Shown: positions 42,587 through 52,794 of the stretch, one piece after another
Position numbering within the stretch: the first letter of the stretch is position 1
How the letters are laid out: the number at the start of each line of letters is the position of its first letter
NCBI GenBank assembly: GCA_947481575.1
Contig: CANKGV010000006.1
Coordinates: 51,349-115,348, forward strand
Origin: Alphaproteobacteria bacterium
GTDB taxonomy: Bacteria; Pseudomonadota; Alphaproteobacteria; UBA2966; CAIVPW01
Direction: 5' to 3'
DNA length: 64,000 nt
Made by a program: the position numbers and the translations under genes
The notes under the pieces: generated by a model
The model's database searches: none
What the model was told of the DNA's origin: nothing
What the model saw: the letters and a program-made list of their open reading frames with translations, nothing else

Positions 42587-43882
42587 ATGGATCATTTTCA
42601 GTACCGCAACGGTGAACTGTGCGCCGAGGACGTACCGGTGCGCCGCATCGCCAAAGATGTAGGCACGCCGTTCTATTGCTATTCGACCGCGACCCTGCGG
42701 CGCCACTACGAGGTATTCGCCGCTGCGTTTGCGGGCGTGCCGGCAACCGTGTGCTACGCGGTGAAGGCCAATTCGAACCTGGCGGTGATCGCAACCCTGG
42801 CGCAATTGGGCGCCGGCGCCGACGTGGTTTCCGAAGGCGAGATGCGGCGGGCGATTGCGGCAGGGGTCCCGCCAAAGAAGATCGTCTTTTCCGGCGTGGG
42901 CAAGACCCGCGCAGAGATCACCGCGGCGCTCGACGCCGGAATCGGCCAGTTCAACGTTGAGTCCGATTCCGAGTTGGCGCTGATCGCCGAAGTGGCGGGC
43001 ACGATGGGCAAGCGCGCGCCGGTCGCAGTGCGGGTGAACCCGAACGTGGACGCCGGATCCCACGACAAGATCTCCACCGGCCGCAAGCACGACAAGTTCG
43101 GCATCGCGTGGCCGAAAGCGCGCGAAACCTATCGCGCCGCCGCGAAGCTGCCGAGCGTCGAGGTGGTCGGCGTAGCCGTGCACATCGGCTCGCAGATCAC
43201 ATCGGTGGGACCATTCACAGCGGCGTTCAAGTTCATCGCCGGTGTGGTGGGCGACTTGCGCGCCGACGGCCACACGATCCGCCGCATCGACTTGGGCGGC
43301 GGGCTAGGGATTCCGTACCTGGATGAGACCCCGCCGTCGCCGGAGGAATACGCCCGTGCCGCGATCCGCGAAGTTGGCCACCTGGGGTGCGAACTAGTCC
43401 TGGAGCCGGGGCGCCTGCTGGTGGGCAACGCTGGCATCCTGGTTACGGAAGTGCTGCACCTGAAGGATGCCGAAGGGGTGCGGATCGTGATCGTCGACGC
43501 GGGGATGAACGACCTGGTGCGGCCCGCCATGTACGGAGCGCGCCACGCCATTATTCCGGTGGCCGAGGCCGCCCGCGACGCGACCCGCGAGCCCGCCGAT
43601 ATCGTCGGCCCGGTGTGCGAGACCACCGACCGGTTCGCCAAAGAATGGCCGCTGGCACCGGTACGGACCGGTGACTTGCTGGCCATGCGGTCGGCGGGCG
43701 CCTACGGATCCGCCATGTCGTCCACGTATAATACCCGGCCCCTGGTGCCCGAGGTGATGGTGAACGGCGGCGATTTTGCCGTGGTTCGCCCGCGTCAATC
43801 CTTCGCGAGCATGCTGGCCGGCGAGGCCATGGCGCCTTGGCTCACCCCCGCCACCGGCCTAAGATCGAAAGCAATCCGATGA
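42587..43882 (+). CDS. lysA: Diaminopimelate decarboxylase
   Basis: A 431-residue protein. The PLP lysine is Lys60 in CYAVKANSN. HDKFGI, AVHIGSQIT, RIDLGGGLGIPY and ELVLEPGRLLVG form the barrel sites, and GPVCETTDRFA supplies the catalytic Cys of the other protomer. It decarboxylates meso-diaminopimelate to lysine. It overlaps the next gene by ATGA, so the four genes argH-lptM-lysA-DUF4175 appear to form one operon. Confidence 0.95.
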   Translation: MDHFQYRNGELCAEDVPVRRIAKDVGTPFYCYSTATLRRHYEVFAAAFAGVPATVCYAVKANSNLAVIATLAQLGAGADVVSEGEMRRAIAAGVPPKKIVFSGVGKTRAEITAALDAGIGQFNVESDSELALIAEVAGTMGKRAPVAVRVNPNVDAGSHDKISTGRKHDKFGIAWPKARETYRAAAKLPSVEVVGVAVHIGSQITSVGPFTAAFKFIAGVVGDLRADGHTIRRIDLGGGLGIPYLDETPPSPEEYARAAIREVGHLGCELVLEPGRLLVGNAGILVTEVLHLKDAEGVRIVIVDAGMNDLVRPAMYGARHAIIPVAEAARDATREPADIVGPVCETTDRFAKEWPLAPVRTGDLLAMRSAGAYGSAMSSTYNTRPLVPEVMVNGGDFAVVRPRQSFASMLAGEAMAPWLTPATGLRSKAIR

Positions 43883-46821
43883 ACGAGACAACGCCCTCAC
43901 CGCTCACCGCGGTCGCCCGCCGTCTGCGCATCGCGCAGCTAGCGGTGGCTTGGGAGCGGCTGTGGCCGGCGCTATGGCCAGCCGTGGGCGTGATCGGCAC
44001 CTTTGTCGCGGCCGCCCTGTTTGGTTTGTTCGCGGGGCTGCCTGGGTGGCTGCATACGCTGCTCATTGCGGCGTTTGGGTTGTTGCTGATCGGGGCGCTG
44101 TGGCGTGGAATTTCCGGGTTCTCTTGGCCGGACCTGCACGACGCGCGCCGCCGCATGGAACGCGAGACGGGCATTTCACACCGGCCGCTGGAAGCCCTGT
44201 CCGACACGCTGCCGCCGCAGAACGACGTCGCGAGCTTGGCTCTGTGGGAGGCGCATCGCCGCCGCGCGCTGAGCATGATCGGCAAGATGCGTGTGGGCAT
44301 TCCGCGCGCAGGCTGGCTCAAGGTCGACCCCACCGGCTTGCGGGTGGCGATCGCCCTGTTCGTATTTGCCGGCGTCGTAGTGTCCGGCGGCACGTGGACC
44401 GATCGCATTGCCCGCGCCGTAGTGCCGGAAGTCCAGACCGTCCCGCCGGTGCCGGTGGAACTGGCGGCCTGGATTGCGCCGCCCACCTATACCGGCGTTG
44501 CGCCGATCTACCTGACTACCGCTCCGTCGCAGACCGCCGCCGCGAATGCTGCAGCGAAATCCGCTCCGCCGGTGATCAAGGTCCCGGCGGGCAGCACGTT
44601 CTTCGCTCGCGTCCACGGCGGCCACGCCGCGCCGGAGCTGCACTTGGATGGCGTAGCGACACCGTTCAGCACGGTAGATGCGCTCAACTTCCAGGTCAGC
44701 CAGGTGATCGACGCCGGTCACGCCCTGTCGGTTAGTCAGGGCGTAGGCGAGCTCGGCCACTGGGATTTGCTGGTGGTGCCGGATACGGCCCCCACCATCG
44801 CGTTCACCCAGCCGATCGCCGTGTCGGCGCGCAAGTCGCTCCAAATCGACTACACCACCGCCGACGACTACGGCGTGCGCCAAGCCAAGATCCATGTGCG
44901 CCGCGAGGACGGCAAGGGCACCGAATTCACGCTCGAGCTGCCCCTGACTGCGGTAAGCCCGAGGGCCAGCAAGGGCTCACGGTTCTACGACCTGACGCCC
45001 AACCCGTGGGCCGGCCTGCCGGTGATCATCAACCTTGAGGCGATCGACGCTTTGGGCCAGGCAGGCGTGTCGGAAGACTTCCGCATGACGCTGCCGGAAC
45101 GGGACTTCAAGAACCCGGTGGCGCGCGCGATCATCGAGCAGCGCCGCATCCTGGTCCAAGACCCGGACGCCAACCGCGATGTCGTGGCCTTTGGCCTCGA
45201 CGCGGTGGCCGAGGTGATGCACGACGACATTCCGCTGGGCGCGTACGTGCAGCTGCGCAGCGCGACCAGCAAGCTCGGCCAAGACAAGTCTGAAACCGCC
45301 ACCAAGGAAGTGGTGGACCAGTTGTGGGACCTCGCCTTGCTGCTGGAGGAAGGCAACCTCGCCGTGGCCGAACGCGCGCTGCGCGAGGCCGAGCAAAACC
45401 TTCAGGATGCGCTGGCCCGCAATGCGCCCGACGAAGAGATCAAGCAGGCGATGGACCAGTTGCGCCAAGCGATGCAGGAATTCCTGCAGCAGCTGGCCCA
45501 ACAGCAACAGCGCCAGCAGCAGCAACAACAGCAGCAGGCCCAAACGCCGCAGCAGCAACAGCAACAACAGCAGCAGCAGGACCAGCAACAGCAACAGCAG
45601 CAACTGACCGAGCAGCAGTTGCAGCAGATGCTGGATCAGGCCCAGCAGATGGCGGAACTGGGCATGCGCGATCAGGCGCAACAGATGCTGCAGCAATTGC
45701 AGCAGATGCTGGAAAACCTGCGTCAGGGCCAGCAACAGCAGCAGTTCGGCCAGCGCGCCCAGCAGGACCGCACCATGCAGCAACTGGGCGACCTAATTCA
45801 GCGCCAGCAGAACCTGCTCGACCGTACCTACCAGCAAGGCCAGGGCCGCCCGCCTCAGCCGCCGCAGCGCCAGCAGCCGGGGCAGCCGGGGCAGCCGCAG
45901 CCAGGGCAGCAGCAAGGCCAACAGGGTCAGCAGCCCGGCCAACAACCGGGCCAGCAGGGTCAGCAACAGCCCGGCCAGGGCCAGCAAGGGCAGCAGGGTC
46001 AACCAGGCCAGCAGGGCCAAGGGCAGCAGCCGGGCCAGGGACAACAACAGGGCCAGCAGGGCCAAGGGCAGCAAGGCCAACAGGGGCAAGGTCAGGCCCA
46101 GGGCCAAGGCCAGGGGCAGCAAGGTCAGGGACAGGCCCAGGGTCAGGGCCAAGGCCAAGCGCAGGGGCAAGGCCAGGGCCAAGGGCAGGGGCAACTCGGG
46201 CAGGGCCAGGGTGGCCAAGGTCAAGGCGGCCAGGGCCAGGGTGGCCAAGCCGGACGTGGCGCTCCGGGCACTCCGGCAACGCCGGGCGAACAGGAAGCCC
46301 TGCGCGGCATGCTGGGTGACATGATGACCCAGTTCGGCCAGTTCGGTGATATTCCCGACCAGTTCGGCAACGCTGAGCGCGCCATGCGTGGCGCCGCCCA
46401 GGCGCTGGAACGCGGCGACAACCAGCAGGCGGCCCAGTTGGAGGGTGAAGCGCTGGACCAGCTACGCCAAGGCGCCGGCCAGATGTTGCAGCAGATGATG
46501 GCCCAAGGCCAAGGACAGGGGCAAGGCCAAGGACAGGGGCAAGGCCAAGGTCAGGGCCAGGGACAAGGCAACCGCCAGGGCTTCGGTCAGCTGCAGCCGG
46601 GTGGCGGGTTTGGCCAGCCGCGCGATGGCGGCCTGTTCGACCCCTTGGGCCGTCCGATCCCGGGCCGCGGCAACGACCTTAGCAATACCGTCCAGATTCC
46701 CGAGCAGAGCGATCTGCAAAAGGCGCGGGAAATCTTGGACGAGTTGTTCAAGCGGGCCGGCGAATTGGGCCGACCCGTGCTGGAACGCGACTACTTGGAA
46801 CGGCTGCTAAAGCGCTTCTAA
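43879..46821 (+). CDS. DUF4175/TIGR02302 family membrane protein with Gln/Gly-rich tract
   Basis: A 980-residue protein. The start at 43879 was chosen because it overlaps the lysA stop. Membrane helices fall at about 35-57, 60-78 and 156-174, with a large periplasmic region after them. Residues about 535-790 are extreme low complexity: first Q-rich, then QG/QQ(G/P) repeats, with a second short GQ block at about 870-895. The conserved C-terminus (LQKAREILDELFKRAGEL, then RDYLERLLKRF) follows. The family is common in alphaproteobacteria after lysA; its function is unknown. Confidence 0.88.
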   Translation: MNETTPSPLTAVARRLRIAQLAVAWERLWPALWPAVGVIGTFVAAALFGLFAGLPGWLHTLLIAAFGLLLIGALWRGISGFSWPDLHDARRRMERETGISHRPLEALSDTLPPQNDVASLALWEAHRRRALSMIGKMRVGIPRAGWLKVDPTGLRVAIALFVFAGVVVSGGTWTDRIARAVVPEVQTVPPVPVELAAWIAPPTYTGVAPIYLTTAPSQTAAANAAAKSAPPVIKVPAGSTFFARVHGGHAAPELHLDGVATPFSTVDALNFQVSQVIDAGHALSVSQGVGELGHWDLLVVPDTAPTIAFTQPIAVSARKSLQIDYTTADDYGVRQAKIHVRREDGKGTEFTLELPLTAVSPRASKGSRFYDLTPNPWAGLPVIINLEAIDALGQAGVSEDFRMTLPERDFKNPVARAIIEQRRILVQDPDANRDVVAFGLDAVAEVMHDDIPLGAYVQLRSATSKLGQDKSETATKEVVDQLWDLALLLEEGNLAVAERALREAEQNLQDALARNAPDEEIKQAMDQLRQAMQEFLQQLAQQQQRQQQQQQQQAQTPQQQQQQQQQQDQQQQQQQLTEQQLQQMLDQAQQMAELGMRDQAQQMLQQLQQMLENLRQGQQQQQFGQRAQQDRTMQQLGDLIQRQQNLLDRTYQQGQGRPPQPPQRQQPGQPGQPQPGQQQGQQGQQPGQQPGQQGQQQPGQGQQGQQGQPGQQGQGQQPGQGQQQGQQGQGQQGQQGQGQAQGQGQGQQGQGQAQGQGQGQAQGQGQGQGQGQLGQGQGGQGQGGQGQGGQAGRGAPGTPATPGEQEALRGMLGDMMTQFGQFGDIPDQFGNAERAMRGAAQALERGDNQQAAQLEGEALDQLRQGAGQMLQQMMAQGQGQGQGQGQGQGQGQGQGQGNRQGFGQLQPGGGFGQPRDGGLFDPLGRPIPGRGNDLSNTVQIPEQSDLQKAREILDELFKRAGELGRPVLERDYLERLLKRF
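45489..46570 (+). repeat. In-frame Gln/Gly-rich tandem repeat tract
   Basis: About 1 kb within the DUF4175 gene consists of CAG/CAA runs (45489-45600) followed by degenerate CAGGGCCAA/CAAGGGCAG units coding for QGQ, QGQQ, PGQQ and related patterns (about 45840-46250 and 46500-46570). Unit length stays a multiple of three, so expansions keep the frame. The opposite strand appears open only as a by-product. Confidence 0.85.
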
Positions 46822-46828
46822 AAAGCCG

Positions 46829-47602
46829 TTAGCGGGCCGCAGCCGCTTTGGGCGCCGCGTCCGGCGCTTTCTCGGCCGCCTTGGCCGGAGCCTTCTCGCC
46901 CGCAACCGCAACTTCGAACGTCACGGCCACACCGCGCGCGGCTTCCGGCGGGTTCGGTACGCGGGTCGTGAAATCGTGGGCCTCGTGCGCGGCCAACTGG
47001 GCCACCGGGGCGTCGAACGTCCAATTGAAGATTTCCCGGCCGCGCACGTCCAGAAGCGCGCCGCGCAGTTTGGGCACCGGTTGCACCTCGGCAGTGATGT
47101 TGGAAATCATCCCGGCGATCACGATCACCGGCGTCGCACCGTCCAGCGTCTGGCTGGGCACAATGTCGCCTACCATCAACGGGAACACCTGGGGCTTAGC
47201 CAGCCCGACGAGTTCGTACACCTTGCTGGCGGGCGGCCACAAATCCATGACGGTGGAGCGGGCGAACACGGCGCCGCCGCCGAACGCCAGGAGTACGACC
47301 CCAAACGAGGCCCACCCAATGATTGCGCCCCACCGGCGCGGCTGCGGTGGCGGAGTCATGCGTGGCGCCCGCGGGCGCCGCGGGCGCTCCGCCTGGACCG
47401 TCATTTCCTCAATGCTGGGGACTTCGACGTCGTCGTCGCTGTCGTCGGCCATCGGCGCGGCCACGGACCGGGGCATGTCGCCGGGCGGCGGTTCATGCCA
47501 CGAGTTCCCGCACCTAGCGCACCGTACCGTCCGTCCGCTGGGGATGAGGGCGCCCGGGTCGACCGAGTACCGAGTATCGCAGGACGGGCAGGTTAGTATC
47601 AT
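46829..47602 (-). CDS. MJ0042 zinc-finger/DUF3426 membrane protein
   Basis: A 257-residue protein. The N-terminus is an MJ0042-type zinc ribbon (CPSCDTRYSVD with a second pair CARCGNSW), followed by an acidic linker, one transmembrane helix (about 92-112) and a DUF3426 beta domain (VIVIAGMISNITAEVQPVPK). The C-terminus is a Lys/Ala-rich tail. The family is common next to ftsEX in alphaproteobacteria; its role is undefined. It converges with the DUF4175 gene, 7 nt apart. Confidence 0.85.
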   Translation of the reverse strand: MILTCPSCDTRYSVDPGALIPSGRTVRCARCGNSWHEPPPGDMPRSVAAPMADDSDDDVEVPSIEEMTVQAERPRRPRAPRMTPPPQPRRWGAIIGWASFGVVLLAFGGGAVFARSTVMDLWPPASKVYELVGLAKPQVFPLMVGDIVPSQTLDGATPVIVIAGMISNITAEVQPVPKLRGALLDVRGREIFNWTFDAPVAQLAAHEAHDFTTRVPNPPEAARGVAVTFEVAVAGEKAPAKAAEKAPDAAPKAAAAR

Positions 47603-47683
47603 GCGAGCGGTTCGCCCGTAGCCCTTCGTATTGCGAGCCTTCGGTTTATATGTCCTGCCCGGGGCTGAAGCAAGGACTGCCCA

Positions 47684-47711
47684 TTGCTAGACGGACCGAA
47701 CCCGCTATGCA
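47684..47711 (+). promoter_or_regulatory. Probable ftsEX promoter
   Basis: TTGCTA (47684-47689), a 16-nt spacer and TATGCA (47706-47711) precede the ftsE ATG by about 18 nt. The bases ACCCGC immediately upstream of the -10 box are also present upstream of metX with the same spacer length. Confidence 0.45.
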
Positions 47712-47729
47712 ATCCTTTGTTCTGAAAGG

Positions 47730-48447
<718 letters not shown>

Positions 48448-48467
<20 letters not shown>

Positions 48468-49329
48468 TCTCCCCCTGGGCGCCGACGGCACCACCCGGTT
48501 CGTGCCGTGGCTCATTGCGGTAATGGTATATCTGGCAGCGCTGGCGCTGGCAGCGGGCATGGCAACCGCCGACGCGGCTAGCCGCTGGAACGCGGGCCTT
48601 GCCGGCACGGCCACGGTCGAGATCGCCCCGGCCAGCGACCGTGCCACCACCGATGAGCGCGTCGGTGACGCCCTGGCGATCTTGCGAGCCACTCCGGGCG
48701 TCATTGCCGCCACCCCCATCTCGGAAGCCGAAGTGGCGGAACTGCTGGCGCCGTGGGTAACCACAGGAGAGTTGCCGTCCGAACTCACCCTGCCCCGCCT
48801 GATCGACGTGCGGTTTGATCCGGGGACTGCCGTGGATCTGCGCACGTTGGGGGCCAAGCTCTCGGCGCTGATTCCGGGCGCCCGGTTGGATGATCACGGA
48901 ACCTGGCTGCAGCGTCTGCGCGCCCTTGGGACCTCGGTCCAGATCGCCGCTGCACTGGTGGTCGCGCTGATTGCGGGCGCTTCCGCCGCGACGGTGATCT
49001 TCGCCACCAGCGCCGGACTAGCGATCCACCGCGAGGTCATTGAACTGATGCACTGGATTGGGGCGCGCGACGCCTATGTGGCACGGCAGTTCCAATCCCA
49101 TGCGATGTCCCTGGCGCTGCGCGGCGGGGTCGCTGGCGTGCTGATGGGTGCCGCGACCCTGGCCGGGTTCCGCGCCCTGATGGGCCCGAGCCAGGGCTCG
49201 TTGCTGCCCGACGTGGGCCTGGGGCCAGCCACCTGGGCTGCCCTGGCGATCCTGCCCCTCGCGGCGGCCGGAATCGCGACGTTGACGGCCAAGGCCACCG
49301 TTTTACGGGCCCTGCGGCGCTTGCCGTAG
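48448..49329 (+). CDS. ftsX: Cell division protein FtsX
   Basis: A 293-residue protein, four transmembrane helices: one near the N-terminus (about 22-42), then three towards the C-terminus (about 166-190, 220-245, 255-275). The large periplasmic loop (about 45-160) includes TPGVIAATPISEAEVAELL, as expected for FtsX. EVIELMHWIGARDAYVARQF is the conserved cytosolic coupling region. GTG at 48448 follows GGGAGGCAGG. It works with FtsE at the septum. Confidence 0.9.
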
Positions 49330-49406
49330 GCCGGAACGAAGCGAGAACTTCTGCATTGACCGTGCCCGGGTAGGGGCGCATATCTACCCGCCCTCAAAAT
49401 CCCCTT

Positions 49407-51746
49407 ATGCTGGCCGCCATGGACTCAGTCGCCCCGATCTCTCAGCAAATCTGGGACATGAAGTACCGCCTCAAGGGGCCGGGCGGCGAAGCCTTGGACG
49501 GCACGATTGAGGACAGCTGGCGGCGCGTAGCCAACGCATTGGCGGCGGGCGAACGCGAGCCGAACCGCTGGGCGGGGCCGTTTTATGAGGCTCTGGCCGA
49601 TTTCAAGTTCCTGCCCGCCGGCCGGATTCTGGCCGGTGCGGGCAGCGGCCGGGATGTAACGCTGTTCAACTGCTTCGTCATGGGAACGATCGCGGATGAC
49701 ATGGGCGGCATCTTCCAGGGCCTGAAGGAAGCGGCCCTGACCATGCAGCAGGGCGGCGGCATCGGGTACGACTTCTCTACCCTGCGGCCGCGCGGCGCGC
49801 CAGTAAAGGGCGTGGGCGCCGATGCTTCCGGCCCCCTGTCGTTCATGGACGTGTGGGACGCCATGTGCCGGACCATCATGTCGGCCGGTTATCGCCGCGG
49901 CGCCATGATGGCGACCCTGCGCTGCGATCACCCCGACATCGAGGCGTTTATCGAGGCGAAGAAGGAACCCGGCCGCCTACGCATGTTCAACCTTTCGGTG
50001 CTGGTCACCGATGCGTTCATGACCGCGGTGAAGCACGACCTGCCGTGGGAGCTGAAGTTCGGCGGTTCGGTGTTCAAGAGCGTACGGGCGCGCGAGCTGT
50101 GGGAAACCATCATGCGCGCGACCTACGCCTATGCTGAACCCGGTGTGATCTTCATCGACCGCATTAACCAGCGGAACAATCTGAACTACGTCGAGTCCAT
50201 CGCCGCGACCAACCCGTGCGGCGAACAGCCCCTGCCCCCGTACGGCGCATGCCTGCTCGGCTCCATCAACCTGGCGCGCCTGGTGGTCCAGCCGTTCGAA
50301 CCCAGCGCCGCCATCGATCTGGCCGCGTTGGATGAACTCACGGCCACGTCCGTGCGGATGCTCGACGACGCAATCGACGTGTCGCGCTATCCCCTGCCCG
50401 AGCAGGACGCTGAGGCAAAAGCCAAGCGTCGCGTCGGGCTCGGTGTGACCGGCCTCGCCGATGCACTCATCCTGTGCGGCGTGCGCTACGACTCGGACCG
50501 CGGCCGCGAATTGGCCGGTACCTGGATGAAGCGCATTTCGCGCGCCGCTTACCTGGCTTCCACCGAACTTGCCGCCGAAAAGGGACCGTTCCCCCTGTTC
50601 GACCGCGACAAGTACCTTGCAAGCGAGAACATCCGCGGTATGGATGAGGACGTGCGGGCGGCAATCGCCAAGCATGGGATTCGCAACGCGCTGCTGACCT
50701 CGGTAGCGCCGACCGGAACCATCTCGCTCTTCGCCGACAACGTGTCGTCGGGTTTGGAGCCGGTGTTCAGCTTCACCTACGAGCGGAGCGTGCTGATGCC
50801 GGATGGCAGCCGCAAGTCCGAGCCGGTCACCGACTATGCCTACCGGTTGTTCCGCCTGATGAAGGGCGAGTCGACGCCGCTGCCGCCGGCATTCGTGGAC
50901 GCCCAGGCGATGGCGCCGACCGACCATGTGCGGATGCAAGCAACCCTGCAGCGCTACGTCGATTCAGCGGTATCCAAGACCATCAACGTTCCGGCCGACA
51001 CGTCGTTCGAAACGTTCCAGAGCGTGTACCTGCAGGCCTACGAGTTGGGGTGCAAGGGCTGCACCACGTACCGCCCGAACGAAGTGACCGGATCGGTGCT
51101 TTCGGTGACCCCGGCGACGCCCAAGCGCAAAGCCGAGTTGGAACTACCGCTGGACATGCCGCGGGCCGCGACGAAAGAGAACTTGGACGCCGGCGCGGTT
51201 GTTTATATGACCAAGCCGTTGGACCGGCCAGGCGTCCTGCCCGGCGCCACATACAAGGTGCATTGGCCGGAGAGCGACCACGCGATCTACATAACCATCA
51301 ACGACATCGTGCAGGACGGCCGGCGGCGGCCGTTCGAGGTGTTCATCAACTCCAAGAACATGGAGCACTACGCCTGGACCGTGGCGCTAACCCGCATGAT
51401 CTCAGCGGTGTTCCGGCGCGGCGGCGACGTAAGTTTCGTAGTCGAAGAACTGAAAGCAGTTTTCGACCCGCGCGGCGGCCAATGGGTTGGCGGGAAATAC
51501 GTTCCGTCGCTGCTTGCGGCGATCGGCGAAGTGATCGAACAGCACCTCGTGGCAATAGGCTTCTCTTCCGGCCGGGATGACGAACAGGAAGCCGAACGCG
51601 CGCCGCCCCTGAAGCTGGCCGCAGGCGAGCCGGCGCCCCGCACGGATGCTCGCTTTCGGCGGTGTCCCAAGTGCAGTATGCCGTCCCTGATCCGTCAGGA
51701 AGGGTGCGACACATGCTCGAGCTGCGGCTTCTCCAAGTGTACGTGA
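49407..51746 (+). CDS. nrdJ: Adenosylcobalamin-dependent (class II) ribonucleotide reductase
   Basis: A 779-residue protein. FNCF (Cys89) is one of the active-site redox Cys, NPCGEQPLPPYGACLLGS (Cys about 271) holds the thiyl-radical Cys and catalytic Glu, and RCPKCS...CDTCSSCGFSKC at the C-terminus is the shuttle Cys cluster. Class II enzymes convert ribonucleotides to deoxyribonucleotides independently of oxygen, using adenosylcobalamin. No nrdAB, nrdDG or nrdR gene is in the window. The ATG at 49407 may be replaced by 49419. Confidence 0.93.
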   Translation: MLAAMDSVAPISQQIWDMKYRLKGPGGEALDGTIEDSWRRVANALAAGEREPNRWAGPFYEALADFKFLPAGRILAGAGSGRDVTLFNCFVMGTIADDMGGIFQGLKEAALTMQQGGGIGYDFSTLRPRGAPVKGVGADASGPLSFMDVWDAMCRTIMSAGYRRGAMMATLRCDHPDIEAFIEAKKEPGRLRMFNLSVLVTDAFMTAVKHDLPWELKFGGSVFKSVRARELWETIMRATYAYAEPGVIFIDRINQRNNLNYVESIAATNPCGEQPLPPYGACLLGSINLARLVVQPFEPSAAIDLAALDELTATSVRMLDDAIDVSRYPLPEQDAEAKAKRRVGLGVTGLADALILCGVRYDSDRGRELAGTWMKRISRAAYLASTELAAEKGPFPLFDRDKYLASENIRGMDEDVRAAIAKHGIRNALLTSVAPTGTISLFADNVSSGLEPVFSFTYERSVLMPDGSRKSEPVTDYAYRLFRLMKGESTPLPPAFVDAQAMAPTDHVRMQATLQRYVDSAVSKTINVPADTSFETFQSVYLQAYELGCKGCTTYRPNEVTGSVLSVTPATPKRKAELELPLDMPRAATKENLDAGAVVYMTKPLDRPGVLPGATYKVHWPESDHAIYITINDIVQDGRRRPFEVFINSKNMEHYAWTVALTRMISAVFRRGGDVSFVVEELKAVFDPRGGQWVGGKYVPSLLAAIGEVIEQHLVAIGFSSGRDDEQEAERAPPLKLAAGEPAPRTDARFRRCPKCSMPSLIRQEGCDTCSSCGFSKCT

Positions 51747-51765
51747 TCGGCGGAGCGGCCTGACC

Positions 51766-52794
51766 GTGCGCGTTGCGATCCGGCTGGTATTGGGCGTGGT
51801 GCTGCTGGCAGTGCTGGCAGGTGCGGGGTATGCGGGCGTCTGGTTCTACGCTGCCAACGCAGCCGAATCCCAAGTGCGCGAATGGGCCAAGGCCCGTGAG
51901 GCCGACGGCTACCAGATCACCATCGGCGCGATCACGACCGCCGGATTCCCGCAGACGATTGCGATGACTGCGCGCGATGTGGCGGTAGCCAAACCCAACG
52001 ACCCCATTGCATGGCGGTGGACCGCCGAGAGCATCGTCGCCAACCGCAAGGTGTACGGTTCGTCCAACGTCGCCGTTGCGGTGGTGGGAAACCAGACGCT
52101 CGCCTATCGCATTGGCCCCGACGAAAAGACCGCGCGGATTCAGACGCGCCGCTTCGCGATCGATGTGCGCCCGGGAAACAACGCGCTGATCATCGACATC
52201 GCGGCGTTGATCCTGACGCCCGATGCGGATGCCGCCCCGATCACGATGAAGAGCGGTTCATTCCGCGTAACGCTGGGCGATGGCGATGCGGCAATTCCCG
52301 AGGGTACGCGCACAATCGCCCGCATCGACACGCTCGTGATTCCGGACAACCGGCGCGGTCCCTTGGGCGACACCATCGACCTGCTGACAAGCGACTTCAC
52401 GATGTCTCGGGCGCTCGACACCTTTAGCCTGCCGGGTGCGTTGGATCGCTGGCGGCTGGCCAAGGGCTACCTCAACCTGAAGGCCAGCGAACTGCGTTGG
52501 GGAACGCTGAACATGGCATTTACCGGCCTGCTCAGCGTGGACGACCAGTACCGCCCGACCGGCTACCTGAACGCAACGATCAAGGATTTCAGTCAGGCCA
52601 TCGACGCATTCTTTGCCGCCGGCCGGATCGACGCCAAGGCACGCGCGGATGTCACGACGATGATGGGATTCCTGCAATCCCGAGGTGGGGGCGGGGGCGT
52701 TGGATTGCCGATCGAAATCACGGCCGGGGAAGTTGACGTCGGCGCGATGAAGCTCGGAACCGTGCCGCCGCTGTTTCCGCGACTGAGCCCCTAG
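51766..52794 (+). CDS. DUF2125 family periplasmic protein
   Basis: A 342-residue protein with an N-terminal signal anchor (about 5-30) and a beta-rich body (SQVREWAKAREADGYQITIG, then GFPQTIAMTARDVAVA) of the DUF2125 type, usually lipid-transport-like or asymmetric beta repeats of unknown role. GTG at 51766 follows the nrdJ stop by 20 nt. A poly-Gly run (about 306-311) lies near the C-terminus. It converges with tyrC, sharing 4 nt. Confidence 0.8.
   Translation: MRVAIRLVLGVVLLAVLAGAGYAGVWFYAANAAESQVREWAKAREADGYQITIGAITTAGFPQTIAMTARDVAVAKPNDPIAWRWTAESIVANRKVYGSSNVAVAVVGNQTLAYRIGPDEKTARIQTRRFAIDVRPGNNALIIDIAALILTPDADAAPITMKSGSFRVTLGDGDAAIPEGTRTIARIDTLVIPDNRRGPLGDTIDLLTSDFTMSRALDTFSLPGALDRWRLAKGYLNLKASELRWGTLNMAFTGLLSVDDQYRPTGYLNATIKDFSQAIDAFFAAGRIDAKARADVTTMMGFLQSRGGGGGVGLPIEITAGEVDVGAMKLGTVPPLFPRLSP

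Noticed and set aside
45440..46279. Minus-strand Pro/Ala/Gly-rich frame opposite the Gln/Gly tract
   Set aside because: It is the mirror of a three-base-periodic repeat and not independent coding.
45489..46570. CRISPR array
   Set aside because: The repeats are short, contiguous and in frame, with no spacers. No CRISPR-like repeat-spacer pattern was noticed elsewhere in the window.
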